This document shows positions 1 to 8,262 of a DNA stretch of 64,000 nucleotides, piece by piece. The notes beneath the pieces are model-generated. The model was not told where the DNA came from, searched no databases, and saw nothing but the letters and a program-made list of their open reading frames with translations. The position numbers and the translations under genes were made by a program. The stretch comes from Thermofilum sp. NZ13 (GTDB taxonomy: Archaea > Thermoproteota > Thermoprotei > Thermofilales > Thermofilaceae): assembly GCA_002855745.1 (NCBI GenBank), contig NDWX01000004.1:87912-151911 (forward strand), written 5' to 3'. Position 1 is the stretch's first letter, and every line of letters begins with the position of its first letter.

Positions 1-16
1 AGGAGCAAACACCGTT

Positions 17-817
17 GTGAAGACCGTGAACCTAAGTGTCAGAGCCAACGGGAAGCGCATACTAAACAACATTTCACTCGAAGTGCGGGAAGGCGAGATA
101 GTGGCTATTATAGGCCCCAACGGAAGCGGGAAGACCACCCTTTTAAAAACCTTAGCTGGCTTCACTAGGAGGTATACCGGAGAGGTTAGCGTTCTCGGCG
201 GCCCCCCAGACTACAGTAAGGCCGCCTACACCACGCAGGTACCAGAGCTGCAATTCACTGAGCGCACAGTCGCTGAAGAGGTGGCGTCCTCTCTGCTTGT
301 TAGGGGCTTTTCGAAGCAGGAAGCTTTGAAGGTTGCCAGGCGGGAGCTTGAAGCGCGGGGGCTCGCCCACCTGTCCGACAGGCTACTCTATGAGATAAGC
401 CAAGGTGAGAAAAGGCTTATCTCGCTCCTGGAGACAGAGCTTCTCGACAGGAATCTCTACCTCCTCGACGAGCCGACCTTCGGCCTAGATTTCAAAAACA
501 CTCTAAGCGTTTTAAGTTGGGTGAGACGGCTCGCCTCAAAGGGTAAAACTGTGCTGTTTGTCACACACGACTCGTGGGTTCTCCCCTTACTACCTCTTAC
601 AGCGGTTGTTGGCTTGTCAGAGGGAACCGTGGTATTCAGAGGAACACTCCAAGAGCTTCTTGTCCGAAAGAACGTGTGGGACCGGCTAGCTTTCCTGCCG
701 CCTGCGGAGTTGGCTGAAGAGTCGAGCGTAAGTGGAGCTGCTAGGGCCATAGAGAATTACAGGAATAAGGTGGTAGGCGTATATGAGTTCTCTAAGAGAG
801 CTCAACCCCACAGTTAA
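17..817 (+). CDS. ECF transporter ATP-binding protein (EcfA-type)
   Basis: Cytoplasmic ATPase of an energy-coupling-factor importer, which hydrolyses ATP to drive EcfT and a substrate-binding S component (usually a vitamin or metal). Seen: P-loop GPNGSGKTT at about residues 33-41, signature ISQGEK near 127-132 (usual form LSGGQ), Walker B LYLLDEP near 147-153 and switch His in VTHD near 183. The GTG start at 17 has AGGAG at 1-5, so the gene may be complete although it touches the window edge. EcfT follows with a 35-bp overlap, as expected for one operon. Only one ATPase is visible, so the complex would use a homodimer or a second ATPase outside the window. The substrate cannot be told from the sequence. 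Confidence 0.9.
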   Translation: MKTVNLSVRANGKRILNNISLEVREGEIVAIIGPNGSGKTTLLKTLAGFTRRYTGEVSVLGGPPDYSKAAYTTQVPELQFTERTVAEEVASSLLVRGFSKQEALKVARRELEARGLAHLSDRLLYEISQGEKRLISLLETELLDRNLYLLDEPTFGLDFKNTLSVLSWVRRLASKGKTVLFVTHDSWVLPLLPLTAVVGLSEGTVVFRGTLQELLVRKNVWDRLAFLPPAELAEESSVSGAARAIENYRNKVVGVYEFSKRAQPHS

Positions 818-1511
818 GCTCATCTCGGTAACGTTGGCGATATTCCACGTAGCTCTCCTGCAAAATGCTTACGTTACACTATCTCATGTAGCCTTCTCTC
901 TCCTCCTCGTCTTCGCGTCAAGGCCGCGGATTAACAGAGCAGTAGTCTTCGGCATTGCATCTACGATTGTAGGGTACACGTGGGTTACCTACACGCTCTA
1001 CGTGCTCAACTTGAAGCTAGACCCGCATACGGCTCTGGCCAAGACTCTGTTGCTCTCCTCTAGGATAGCCGTCATAGTGCTCTACTCGGTCTTCTTCGCG
1101 ACGACCACGAAGCCCAGGGACCTAGCCACCTCGCTAACCATGCAGCTGAGGGTTCCCTACGAGTACGCGTTCATGACCTTCGTCACTCTCAGGATGTTTC
1201 CACTGATTAAACGCGACCTAGAGAACGTGCTCGCGTTCAGAAAGGTTAAAGGCTATGTAAGGCTCAGTAAACCCTGGACAGCCATCTTCTCAGTAGTAAC
1301 TCCTCTGCTCTTCACCGTGGTTAGGCGAGCCGTACTGATGGGGATCTCCATGGAGGCGAGAGGCTTCGGAAAATTCCCAGAGAGGACCTTCGTAAGTGAG
1401 ACGCGGGTAGCCCCTCGAGACGTGCTCTTCCTACTTCTTTTCCTCCTTCTCGTAGCGTGCACGACTATCCTCTCCTACAGCATCGGGGCCCCTATCGGGC
1501 TCTCACTTTAA
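783..1511 (+). CDS. ECF transporter transmembrane protein (EcfT/CbiQ type)
   Basis: Membrane scaffold of the ECF importer, which couples the ATPase to an S component. Hydrophobic segments alternate with short loops over 242 residues. The cytoplasmic coupling region is recognisable: RMFPLIKRDLENV near residues 138-150, and the ARG triplet in MEARGFG near 190-196, the family's ATPase-contact motif. The ATG at 783 overlaps the end of the ATPase gene by 35 bp. The 3' end overlaps the convergent PH-domain membrane gene by 9 bp. The nearest S component (2285-2791) is on the other strand, so the two may be regulated separately. Confidence 0.88.
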   Translation: MSSLRELNPTVKLISVTLAIFHVALLQNAYVTLSHVAFSLLLVFASRPRINRAVVFGIASTIVGYTWVTYTLYVLNLKLDPHTALAKTLLLSSRIAVIVLYSVFFATTTKPRDLATSLTMQLRVPYEYAFMTFVTLRMFPLIKRDLENVLAFRKVKGYVRLSKPWTAIFSVVTPLLFTVVRRAVLMGISMEARGFGKFPERTFVSETRVAPRDVLFLLLFLLLVACTTILSYSIGAPIGLSL

Positions 1512-2258
1512 GATAGCCTCTTTAGCCTTGCGGAAGTCTTTCACACCGTAAATGCAGTTCCAGGGCCTAGCCTCTACCTCTTTTATGTGCTTTCCACCAC
1601 CCACCAGTACCCCCACGCTCTTCTTCTCGGCGATCACCGCACCGAGGCTGTACGTGCCACCCATCCCAAGCTGGCTCTGAGTAATCGGCACAATGTGGGC
1701 AAAGCCAAACAGGTATCCGAGAAGCGGTCTAACCACCACGATATCGCTCACGGCGTCCTTCCTGACCACCCTCTCCCACTTTCTGAGAAAACCACCTCTA
1801 ATAACAGCCGACCTTGCCGTGATTCTGTAGACGAAACTCCTCCTGTAGCTGTCCACTCCGAAAATCCCAGCAACAGACGCCAGACCCAGCACCAAAAGCC
1901 TAGTCGCGTACCCTACTTGCCCGGGGTAAAGGAACCTCAGTAGCTCCGCTAGCGCGTAGCTCGTGAGGTTGAAGATGAGAGGTTTGATGTCCACTCGAGC
2001 TAGCCAGTTAAGAACGCCGATCAGGGTCGCTATCAATGCCCCAGACGCGTAGAAGAAGCTGTAAGGCTCGCTTAGGCCTGTAGCCCAGTTTAGCACTGGA
2101 GCGAGGGGGGACAATGCTGACCTTGCACCCTCCGGCATTGAAACATAAAAGACGAAGGAGATAATCTGGCTCAGCAGAGGTAGGAAGTAGAGGATGTACA
2201 GTCCCAGGAATGACGCGGGATGCGGCTTACCGCTCCACAGAACCTCCTCGGATTCCAT
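1503..2258 (-). CDS. membrane protein with bacterial-PH-like (YdbS/DUF304-type) domain
   Basis: Function unknown. The N-terminal half has about four hydrophobic segments (roughly residues 15-40, 65-90, 95-115 and 120-140). A soluble domain of about 110 residues follows, beginning YRITARSAVIRGG. That opening, the basic WERVVRKDAVSDI stretch and the hydrophobic strands resemble bacterial PH-like domains (bPH_2, YdbS family). The start ATG at 2258 lies about 25 bp after a TATA-like GTTTAAAAAC (about 2281-2291), fitting a leaderless transcript. It converges on EcfT with a 9-bp overlap and is separated from the upstream S component by its own promoter, so a transport role is not implied. Confidence 0.6.
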   Translation of the reverse strand: MESEEVLWSGKPHPASFLGLYILYFLPLLSQIISFVFYVSMPEGARSALSPLAPVLNWATGLSEPYSFFYASGALIATLIGVLNWLARVDIKPLIFNLTSYALAELLRFLYPGQVGYATRLLVLGLASVAGIFGVDSYRRSFVYRITARSAVIRGGFLRKWERVVRKDAVSDIVVVRPLLGYLFGFAHIVPITQSQLGMGGTYSLGAVIAEKKSVGVLVGGGKHIKEVEARPWNCIYGVKDFRKAKEAILK

Positions 2259-2284
2259 GTAAACAAAAACAACATGTGAAGTTT

Positions 2285-2791
2285 TTAAACCAACTGCGAG
2301 GTTTTTCTCACAAACTCATTTCTCTCCAATCGTTTGACGAGAATAGCGGCTAGAAGCACGGAGGCAAGCGTCTGTCCGAATATGTCCCTCCTGAGGGAGT
2401 CGAGAGCCGGGACAAAACCCTTTACGTACACGTTGACGACGAAGTACGTAAAGCTCATCACGAGGCCCGCCGTGATCATAACCACAACTTGAGTTCGGAG
2501 GCTCTTACCCTCCCCCATACCGGCTATAAAGCCCTGGAGCCCGTGAGCCATCAGCGTAACATACCACCTCGGGTACCCAACCACGATGTCAGCTATAGTC
2601 GGTCCAAGCAACCCCACCGCGAGGCCCACTTTGCTCCCAAACAGGAGCCCTGCCAGGTAGATTATAGTGTCTCCAACGTGCGTGTAGCCGCCCGTTGGGC
2701 TCGGGAGCCTTGGAAAATAAGTCAGTATTGCAGTTAAGGCAGAGAAGATGGCCACTATTGCAAGGAAGACGCTCCGCTTTTTCTGGCTCAC
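2285..2791 (-). CDS. ECF transporter S component (substrate-specific subunit)
   Basis: Integral membrane substrate-binding subunit for an ECF importer; 168 residues is normal for the family. Seen: the N-terminal helix with alanine/threonine-rich packing (AIFSALTAILTYFP), a GG-Y-T-HVGDTIIYLAG stretch typical of the riboflavin/DUF1393-like S family, then GLLGPTIADIVVGYP and a helix with HGLQGFIAG. The start is GTG at 2791; ATG starts further in would truncate the first helix. A TATA-like TTTAAGC lies about 25 bp upstream. It probably works with the EcfA/EcfT pair at 17-1511, an inference from proximity. The substrate is not assignable. Confidence 0.82.
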   Translation of the reverse strand: MSQKKRSVFLAIVAIFSALTAILTYFPRLPSPTGGYTHVGDTIIYLAGLLFGSKVGLAVGLLGPTIADIVVGYPRWYVTLMAHGLQGFIAGMGEGKSLRTQVVVMITAGLVMSFTYFVVNVYVKGFVPALDSLRRDIFGQTLASVLLAAILVKRLERNEFVRKTSQLV

Positions 2792-2816
2792 AAGAAGGTT
2801 ACTCTCTGAGTGAGGC

Positions 2817-3251
2817 TTAAACTTTACCCTTTAGGAGCTGTTGCACCTTGGAAAGATACCTTGCGACTTTAACGGCCTGGCCGCTAACCTCCACAACTTC
2901 GCCCCCCTCTATCACAAAGTGCTTGACCGTTGTACTCCTGCCCGTGACCCTTAAAGCCTCCTCTACCGCGTGGTGCAGGCCCACGCAGTGGGGGGAACCG
3001 TCCACGGTTAGCACGGAAACCTCCTCCAGCTCCATCCTGGCGAACATGGAGGCAAGCTTAAGCGCAACCACGTTGAAGTGCTCCGCCTCCAGGCAGACAG
3101 CCAGTGGAACTCTACCGGCTCTAAACTTCTCGAAGATTTCGGGGTACTCGTCTCTAACGCAGGACCCGTACACTAGGACTCTCCGCACATCCCGTAGGAG
3201 CCTGGAAGCAACATTGGTTTCGGTGAGCCTTCTGTAGGCGAACTCGCTCAA
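2817..3251 (-). CDS. conserved hypothetical protein with scattered cysteines
   Basis: Not recognised with confidence. The 144-residue soluble protein has Cys in YGSCVRDEYP (about residue 31), AVCLEAEHF (about 53) and SPHCVGLHHAVEEA (about 88). The last, with two His, could be a metal or redox site, but there is no ferredoxin-like CxxCxxC cluster. It alternates strands and helices, suggesting a small alpha/beta fold. Translation most likely starts at TTG 3251, just after the stop of the upstream nucleoside phosphorylase (3256), so the two are probably co-transcribed and a role in nucleoside or sulfur metabolism is possible. No other in-frame start keeps the N-terminal region. Confidence 0.55.
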   Translation of the reverse strand: MSEFAYRRLTETNVASRLLRDVRRVLVYGSCVRDEYPEIFEKFRAGRVPLAVCLEAEHFNVVALKLASMFARMELEEVSVLTVDGSPHCVGLHHAVEEALRVTGRSTTVKHFVIEGGEVVEVSGQAVKVARYLSKVQQLLKGKV

Positions 3252-3255
3252 GGCT

Positions 3256-3966
3256 TCACACCTTTATGCTTGTGAGGCTGTCGAACACGAGCTCCCCGCC
3301 CAGCTTGATCTTCTCCAGAAGCTCCTCCTCGGAAACCATCCTCTTTTCGGGCTCGAGGAGGTGACCGTTCACCAGCAGAAGAGCCGCGGCCTTGACCCTC
3401 CTGAGCATCGCTAGGGAGAAAAGCGTTGCACACTCCATCTCGACAGTTAAAGCACCAACGCCAGCCCACTTTTCCGCGACACTCTTGTCCTCCGCGTAGA
3501 AAGCGTCGCTACTGACGACAGGGCCCGCGTGCACTCTCAACCCCCTCTGGAGCCCCTTAGTGTAAAGCGTCCAAGCCAAGACAAGGTCTGGAGCAGCCGA
3601 GACCGTTAAGTCACCGAAGTACTGTCTAAAGAGCCCCCCGTGAATGTAGTGAGCGGCAGTGGGGACAACGAAGTCCCCGATACCAACTTCCTTGCTAATC
3701 CCCCCTGTAGTCCCGAGCCTGACAATCACCCTAGCTCCAGCCTGTATAAGCTCCTCGAATACTATCGCAGCGCCAGGGCCCCCCATACCGTGCGTGGCAA
3801 CGGTTATGTCCAGACCCCTCCAAGTCCCGTTGTAGACAAGTAGCCCTCTGTTCTCGCTCACAAGCTCAGGTCTGATGAGCATGCTTGAGAGAAGCCTAGC
3901 CCTTCCCGGGTCGCCAACCACAACAACGCGGGGTGCCACGCGCATAGCTTTAATGTGAAAAGGCAT
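3256..3966 (-). CDS. purine nucleoside / uridine phosphorylase family protein (paralogue 1)
   Basis: Phosphorolyses a nucleoside (inosine, guanosine, adenosine, uridine or methylthio analogue) to free base and (deoxy)ribose-1-phosphate in the cytoplasm. Family features in order: phosphate-binding GDPGRA near residues 18-23, an ENRGLLVY strand near 38-45, THGMGGPGAAIVFEEL near 57-72, VRLGTTGGIS near 82-91, and the ribose-binding VEMECATLF near 170-178. The length of 236 residues is normal for the hexameric NP-I family. The ATG at 3966 lies about 25 bp after an AT-rich TATA region (3985-3995), so it has its own promoter. It resembles the protein at 4778-5497, but the MEMA-type site reads MECA here and MEAA there, hinting at different preferences. 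Confidence 0.85.
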   Translation of the reverse strand: MPFHIKAMRVAPRVVVVGDPGRARLLSSMLIRPELVSENRGLLVYNGTWRGLDITVATHGMGGPGAAIVFEELIQAGARVIVRLGTTGGISKEVGIGDFVVPTAAHYIHGGLFRQYFGDLTVSAAPDLVLAWTLYTKGLQRGLRVHAGPVVSSDAFYAEDKSVAEKWAGVGALTVEMECATLFSLAMLRRVKAAALLLVNGHLLEPEKRMVSEEELLEKIKLGGELVFDSLTSIKV

Positions 3967-3997
3967 ACTTTTACTTCGTAAGACTTATTTTTTATTA

Positions 3998-4768
3998 TTA
4001 TCGCTTCCTTACCGCGTAGAGAAAACTTTGGTTAGGGGCGCTTTCATCAACCACAATGTACGTCGTGTACTCAGCCCCCAGGGCTTCGCTAAGTTTCTTG
4101 GCGGTCGAAAAGCCCTCATGCACCTCGACGACTATTCTCTGGACGTCGTAGTGCTCAAGAGCGGCCTTCGACGCGGATAGGACGCGGTACTCGACTCCCT
4201 CGACGTCGACTTTAAGGAGGTCGATCCTCTCAAACCCTGACAGCCGGAAAACATCATCGAGGGTGATCTTCGGAACCCATCGTTCGCCGACGACGCTCGT
4301 GTACTCCTCAACGTACTCGCGGAGCAGGGAAGAGTTTACCATGCTTTCCCCCACGTAGAGTTTACCCAAACCTCTTTCACTGTCCACAGCCGAGCATATG
4401 ACCCTAGCCCTACCGTTGAGCCCGTGCAGTGCGATATTCCAGTGAGTGTACACGCAGGAAAGCGGGTTGGCCTCCACAGCCACGGCCCTGGAACTCTTTG
4501 AGAGAAGCAACGACCTAACTGTGAAGAAGCCGAGGTAAGCGCCTAGATCCACAATTCGCGACGCTGTTTCAGGCGAGAACTCCGCAAGCCTCTCATAATC
4601 CCTGTAGACGAATATGTGCTCCAAGCTACGTCTAGCCTCTCTGACCTCGCCCACCGGGACTGCGAACGCGTACGGTGGCAGCAGAACTACGGTGCTACGA
4701 GCTCCGAGCAGCTTCGGTATGGTTGAGATCCGCTCGAGAAAGCCTAGGGAATAAGACAGGGCCTCCAT
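3998..4768 (-). CDS. FkbM-family SAM-dependent methyltransferase
   Basis: Predicted SAM-dependent methyltransferase of the FkbM family (usually O-methylation of sugars or small metabolites). Seen: the SAM-binding loop VDLGAYLGFFT near residues 72-82 (motif I), the acidic end of strand 2 in AVEANPLS near 97-104, and the family hallmark LLKVDVEGVEYRV near 185-197. The N-terminal 65 residues are less conserved. The ATG at 4768 is only 9 bp after the stop of the upstream phosphorylase (4778), so it is almost certainly in the same operon as that gene and the deaminase at 5519. Its product S-adenosylhomocysteine could be cleared by those enzymes. The substrate is unknown. Confidence 0.8.
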   Translation of the reverse strand: MEALSYSLGFLERISTIPKLLGARSTVVLLPPYAFAVPVGEVREARRSLEHIFVYRDYERLAEFSPETASRIVDLGAYLGFFTVRSLLLSKSSRAVAVEANPLSCVYTHWNIALHGLNGRARVICSAVDSERGLGKLYVGESMVNSSLLREYVEEYTSVVGERWVPKITLDDVFRLSGFERIDLLKVDVEGVEYRVLSASKAALEHYDVQRIVVEVHEGFSTAKKLSEALGAEYTTYIVVDESAPNQSFLYAVRKR

Positions 4769-4777
4769 TGAACCTGC

Positions 4778-5497
4778 CTACAGCCTGACAGAGACCGCGG
4801 CGTCGAGAACTGCGCGAGAGGCCCTGTCGACAGCGTCGCGGAGCTCCTCCGCTGTAGCCATCTTCTGATACGCCTCTCCTAAGACATCGCTGATGACGAA
4901 TGCCGCTCCTGCTTTCACCCCCCGGATCCTCGACAAAACCATTAGCGAGGCGGCCTCCATGTCCACGGCTATCATACCCCGCTTCACCCACTCATTGAGG
5001 AAGTCCACACCGGCGTAAAAGTTGTCGCTGCTGATCACTGGTCCCAGGAAGTAGCGCAAGCCATACTCCTCAGCTTTCTCCACCAGTCTACGCAGAACCT
5101 CGTAGTCAGGCACAGCGGCCATGCAGTCCCCCCGGGTGTATGTGCTAAGCGTGCCGCCCGGAATGTAAGAAGCCCCGGTAGCGATCACGAAATCGCCGAC
5201 GCGCATGTCCTTCAGGAACCCCCCACATGTCCCAAACCTGATAATGAGCCTTGCACCGAGCATTATGAGCTCCTCAAACACGATGGAAGCTGAAGGGGCG
5301 CCGATGCCGTGCGTCGCGACGGTCACGTCAACGCCTTTCCACCTGCCAGTGTAGACAAGGAACCCTCTGTTCTCGTTTACCAGCCTCGCCCCCTCTAAAA
5401 GGCTTGAGAGTTGCCTTACGCGTGCAGGGTCCCCTGAAGCTATTACTCGAGGAGCGATGTCTTCGGGTCGAGCTAGTATGTGTAAAGGCTTAGCCAT
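4778..5497 (-). CDS. purine nucleoside phosphorylase family protein (paralogue 2)
   Basis: Second nucleoside phosphorylase of the NP-I fold in this block. Motifs: SGDPARV near residues 21-27, ENRGFLVYTG near 42-51, THGIGAPSASIVFEEL near 62-77, IRFGTCGGFL near 87-96 and VDMEAASLM near 177-185. The MEAA form of the ribose-contact motif is typical of MTA/PNP-type enzymes. It begins 22 bp after the stop of the metal-dependent deaminase (5519). The order deaminase - phosphorylase - methyltransferase suggests MTA or SAH-derived nucleosides are first deaminated and then phosphorolysed. That pathway is inferred from order and family. Exact substrates (adenosine, MTA, methylthioinosine) need assay. 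Confidence 0.85.
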   Translation of the reverse strand: MAKPLHILARPEDIAPRVIASGDPARVRQLSSLLEGARLVNENRGFLVYTGRWKGVDVTVATHGIGAPSASIVFEELIMLGARLIIRFGTCGGFLKDMRVGDFVIATGASYIPGGTLSTYTRGDCMAAVPDYEVLRRLVEKAEEYGLRYFLGPVISSDNFYAGVDFLNEWVKRGMIAVDMEAASLMVLSRIRGVKAGAAFVISDVLGEAYQKMATAEELRDAVDRASRAVLDAAVSVRL

Positions 5498-5518
5498 TGC
5501 TACAACCGCGCGTTGCTC

Positions 5519-6862
5519 CTATATTTCCTTTACTCTTATCCTCTTTTCAAGATCGGGGTTCTCGTCTAGGGCCCTCCTGAGGACGCTTGTCGCCGCCGCC
5601 TCAGCCTGGTGGATGACTCTCTCCTCGTCGAGGCTCACGTGCCTCCCACCACGCACAGCAACCTTGCCCTTCACGATGACGTTGTCAACGTCCCCTGCTG
5701 TGGCCGAGTACACGACGAGGGAGTAGGGGTTGAACAGCGGCCTAAGGTGGGGTTTTTTGGCATCAATCAAGACAATGTCTGCTTCGAAGCCCCTCTTAAT
5801 GATCCCAGTTCTCAGCCCAAGGGACCTGGCAGCACCCCTCGTAGCCATCTCGAGGACGTCGTAGGCGCTCCACAGGTTGGGTTTTTCCAACATCATCCTC
5901 TGGCCGTAGATGAGCACCCGCATCTCCTCAAAGAAGTCTATGTTGTCGTTGTAGCACGGGGCGTCCGTACCAATCGCCACGCTACCACCAAGTTGCCAGT
6001 AGTCGTAGGCGTGGAAGCGGACACCGGATAGAAGGTATGTGGAGGGGCACTGCACAATAGCGCTGCCGCTGTGCGCCAGGAGAGCCCTCTCCTGCGGGTC
6101 AGCGTAGTTCGCGTGAGCAACGATAGTTTTAGCACCTAGCAACCCCAGCCTCAGAGCGTACCTCACGGGCGTATCCCCCGTCCTCTCGCGAACAACTTTG
6201 AGCTCTCTCTCAGTCTGCGCTAAGTGCATGTGGATGAACAGCCCATCTTCCCGCGCTTTCTCAGCCATGAACACGAGGTTCTCCCGGTTCACAGTATCAG
6301 TAGCATGGGGGGCGAGAGCGGGCGTCACGAGGCTGTGGCCGCGCCACCTCTTAACGAAGTCAAGAGCCTTTGCAAGCTCGACAGGTCCGCTGAAGGGGCC
6401 GTCAACGTCCATGTACGTGTGGCCCAGCAGGCCGCGGACACCCACCTCCACGACTGCGCGGGCTATTTCATCCATGAAGAAGTAGTGATCAGCCAGGAGC
6501 GTGACTCCACTCTTCACAGCTTCAAGCGCGCCAAGAAGGCCAAGCTTGTAGGCTGTCGAGCCATCTAAGCTCTTCTCGAGAGGCCAGAAAACGCTGTAAA
6601 TAACGTCGCTAGCATCCGACGCAAGTCCCCTAAAACCCGCCATCGCGACGTGCGTATGCATGTCGATGAGGCCCGGCAGAGCGATTTTTTCTCGACCGTC
6701 TATCACCTCGTCGGGCTGCCCGTATGCCGACACTATGCTGGAGTAGTCGCCAATAGCCTCTATTACACCATCCTTAATAAGCAACGACTGCCTTCTTAGG
6801 ATGCTACCGTACCCATCCATCGTGATTACGAGCTCTGGGTTCTTAATTATTATCGAGCTCAC
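5519..6862 (-). CDS. MTA/SAH deaminase-type amidohydrolase (TRZ/ATZ family)
   Basis: Metal-dependent deaminase expected to convert 5'-methylthioadenosine, S-adenosylhomocysteine or adenosine to the inosine analogue plus ammonia. The 447-residue length fits MtaD/TRZ-ATZ proteins. Seen: the metal site LIDMHTH near residues 64-70, a second His cluster in HMHLAQTE near 205-212, VAHANY near 240-245, and the metal/catalytic GTDAP near 295-299. The small beta-sandwich of the fold is split between N- and C-termini (IIIKNPELVITMD and VDNVIVKGKVAVRGG). The ATG at 6862 follows an AT-rich region. It is first in a three-gene operon with a nucleoside phosphorylase and a methyltransferase. Guanine or cytosine deaminase is a less likely alternative. 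Confidence 0.8.
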   Translation of the reverse strand: MSSIIIKNPELVITMDGYGSILRRQSLLIKDGVIEAIGDYSSIVSAYGQPDEVIDGREKIALPGLIDMHTHVAMAGFRGLASDASDVIYSVFWPLEKSLDGSTAYKLGLLGALEAVKSGVTLLADHYFFMDEIARAVVEVGVRGLLGHTYMDVDGPFSGPVELAKALDFVKRWRGHSLVTPALAPHATDTVNRENLVFMAEKAREDGLFIHMHLAQTERELKVVRERTGDTPVRYALRLGLLGAKTIVAHANYADPQERALLAHSGSAIVQCPSTYLLSGVRFHAYDYWQLGGSVAIGTDAPCYNDNIDFFEEMRVLIYGQRMMLEKPNLWSAYDVLEMATRGAARSLGLRTGIIKRGFEADIVLIDAKKPHLRPLFNPYSLVVYSATAGDVDNVIVKGKVAVRGGRHVSLDEERVIHQAEAAATSVLRRALDENPDLEKRIRVKEI

Positions 6863-7316
6863 GTGAGGTACTCTCCTACCCCTCTATTATGCTTTTACCA
6901 ATTAGGGAGCAGTGAGATGGCGCTATACCAAGGTATTATCTCTGAATTATTATCATAAAGCATAGAATTATCCGGAAATAAAAACGTAACTTATAAAATA
7001 ACTTGCTCTAATTTCTACTTAAAAGTTACATTAAAATAGAATCAGCCCAACTCATTCTTCATGAAAAGTGGGATGCAGTCAATAAATGTAGAAATAATGG
7101 TGGAAGTTAGCAGAACAACATATGTACTACGAGGTTTGGGCAACGTTTCTCATAATCTATATTCCAAGATATGATTAACGTATTACGTATTCCGTATTAC
7201 AGAAATCACTGTATAAAATAGATAAGTTCGGGGAAATTTCCTGGTAAGTACTTATCTGGCTCAGCCTTAACTGGAGTAGAAAGAGATAACTTTCAGTTCG
7301 CTCTTTCAGTTAGACA
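6863..7316. other. AT-rich gene-free gap
   Basis: No credible gene. The stretch is far more AT-rich than the rest of the window, with many TAAAA, ATTAT and TTATAA words on both strands. It separates the leftward deaminase operon from the rightward gene at 7317 and must hold both promoters. It contains a 7-bp inverted repeat (GTAACTT near 6990 with AAGTTAC near 7023) and three tandem copies of a 7-mer at 7179-7199. No tRNA or C/D-box RNA was seen. It could be a regulatory region, a replication-related site or foreign DNA. Confidence 0.6.
7179..7199 (+). repeat. three tandem 7-mers CGTATTA/C
   Basis: CGTATTA, CGTATTC and CGTATTA follow each other without spacing. They lie in the AT-rich gap about 120 bp before the gene at 7317. 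Seven-bp spacing does not match one helical turn, so protein binding sites are possible but not favoured by phasing. Confidence 0.7.
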
Positions 7317-8075
7317 ATGCTGAAAATATACCTACATCCCCGTTGTAGCGATTCATGGCACGTCTACCAGCTATTGGAGCGAAATTCTCTCCTCAGCCTG
7401 GTGAAATTGACCAACACCGAAGAGCACCCTCTCCTCGCTTTATCTAAAGGGGTTTTCTCCGTTCCAGCCTTCGAGTTGAAAGACCAGGTCGTCCTCCAGG
7501 GATACTTCACCGAAGAAGACGTAGTTTTACTCGCTAAAGATGGTCACTTGCGTATAAGATCGACTAGCGAGGCGTTAGATAGGCTGATGAAAAGTATATT
7601 CTCATCATTCCTTGTTGCGGCGGCTGTGTACGTATCTGGAACCTTCAAGGTTCTACTGGACGCCCGAGACTACTTACTGTCAGCGAGCGGAGCGTTCTTT
7701 CTTCCGGAACAAGAAACATTCCTTCAAGCGGCCAGGGAGAAACTGACCCAGGCGTCGATCGACGACTCTAACAGAAGGAGCTTTCACAGAATAATCGCCG
7801 GAAACTACGTGCGTGACCTCTACTGGTTGACTGGCACACCTCCGAGGAGAGACACTATAGAGAAACTCGGTCTCAACTTCTTCTGCGACTGGCTTCTCCT
7901 GCGCGCCTCTATAGGTAGAGTGTTCGTACCCCAATCCAGCCCCCAAGCCAGCTTAGACGTAAGGGTGCGTGAAGCGTGGGAGTACACTCTGGAGAAGGCG
8001 GACGCCATAGCCGGAAAGGTATTGGAGGAGCAGGCGAAAATACCTAGAGACTGGCTGAGAGCCCAAACCACTTAA
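7317..8075 (+). CDS. glutaredoxin/thioredoxin-like N-terminal domain fused to helical domain
   Basis: Residues 1-75 look like a thioredoxin fold: a first strand LKIYLHPRCSDSWHVYQLL, the cis-proline-like FSVPAFEL near residues 47-54, and a final strand and helix around GYFTEEDVVLLAK. Only one cysteine (about residue 10) is in the active-site loop (CSDS instead of CxxC), so classical dithiol chemistry is not expected. Residues 90-250 are mostly helical, with a second Cys near 190 (FFCDWL). The function is unknown; binding or monothiol chemistry is possible. The ATG at 7317 follows the AT-rich gap. The next gene is on the other strand, so it appears monocistronic. Confidence 0.55.
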   Translation: MLKIYLHPRCSDSWHVYQLLERNSLLSLVKLTNTEEHPLLALSKGVFSVPAFELKDQVVLQGYFTEEDVVLLAKDGHLRIRSTSEALDRLMKSIFSSFLVAAAVYVSGTFKVLLDARDYLLSASGAFFLPEQETFLQAAREKLTQASIDDSNRRSFHRIIAGNYVRDLYWLTGTPPRRDTIEKLGLNFFCDWLLLRASIGRVFVPQSSPQASLDVRVREAWEYTLEKADAIAGKVLEEQAKIPRDWLRAQTT

Positions 8076-8102
8076 CACACGCACTTGATCAAGCTTTTGC
8101 GC

Positions 8103-8108
8103 ATTTTT
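8103..8108 (+). terminator. T-tract terminator after 7317-8075
   Basis: A CATTTTTCG tract about 28 bp after the stop codon, preceded by CTTTTG, is the kind of T-run that terminates archaeal transcription. There is no strong hairpin at the tract. A separate short inverted repeat (GTTTTG...CAAAAC) lies near 8155-8172 in the same gap, which otherwise shows nothing. Confidence 0.3.
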
Positions 8109-8262
8109 CGTCAAGTTTTCCACGGGAGGCCTGTTATTTTAAGAGTTTGATGCAGTTTTGCGTTCACAAAACAGCGTATTACCCTCGTACTACGCCTTTG
8201 CGCTGTTTTGCACATGGCGGGAAGAAACCGGAAGTTGGGGAAAATGCTTAGAAAAAGCCTGC

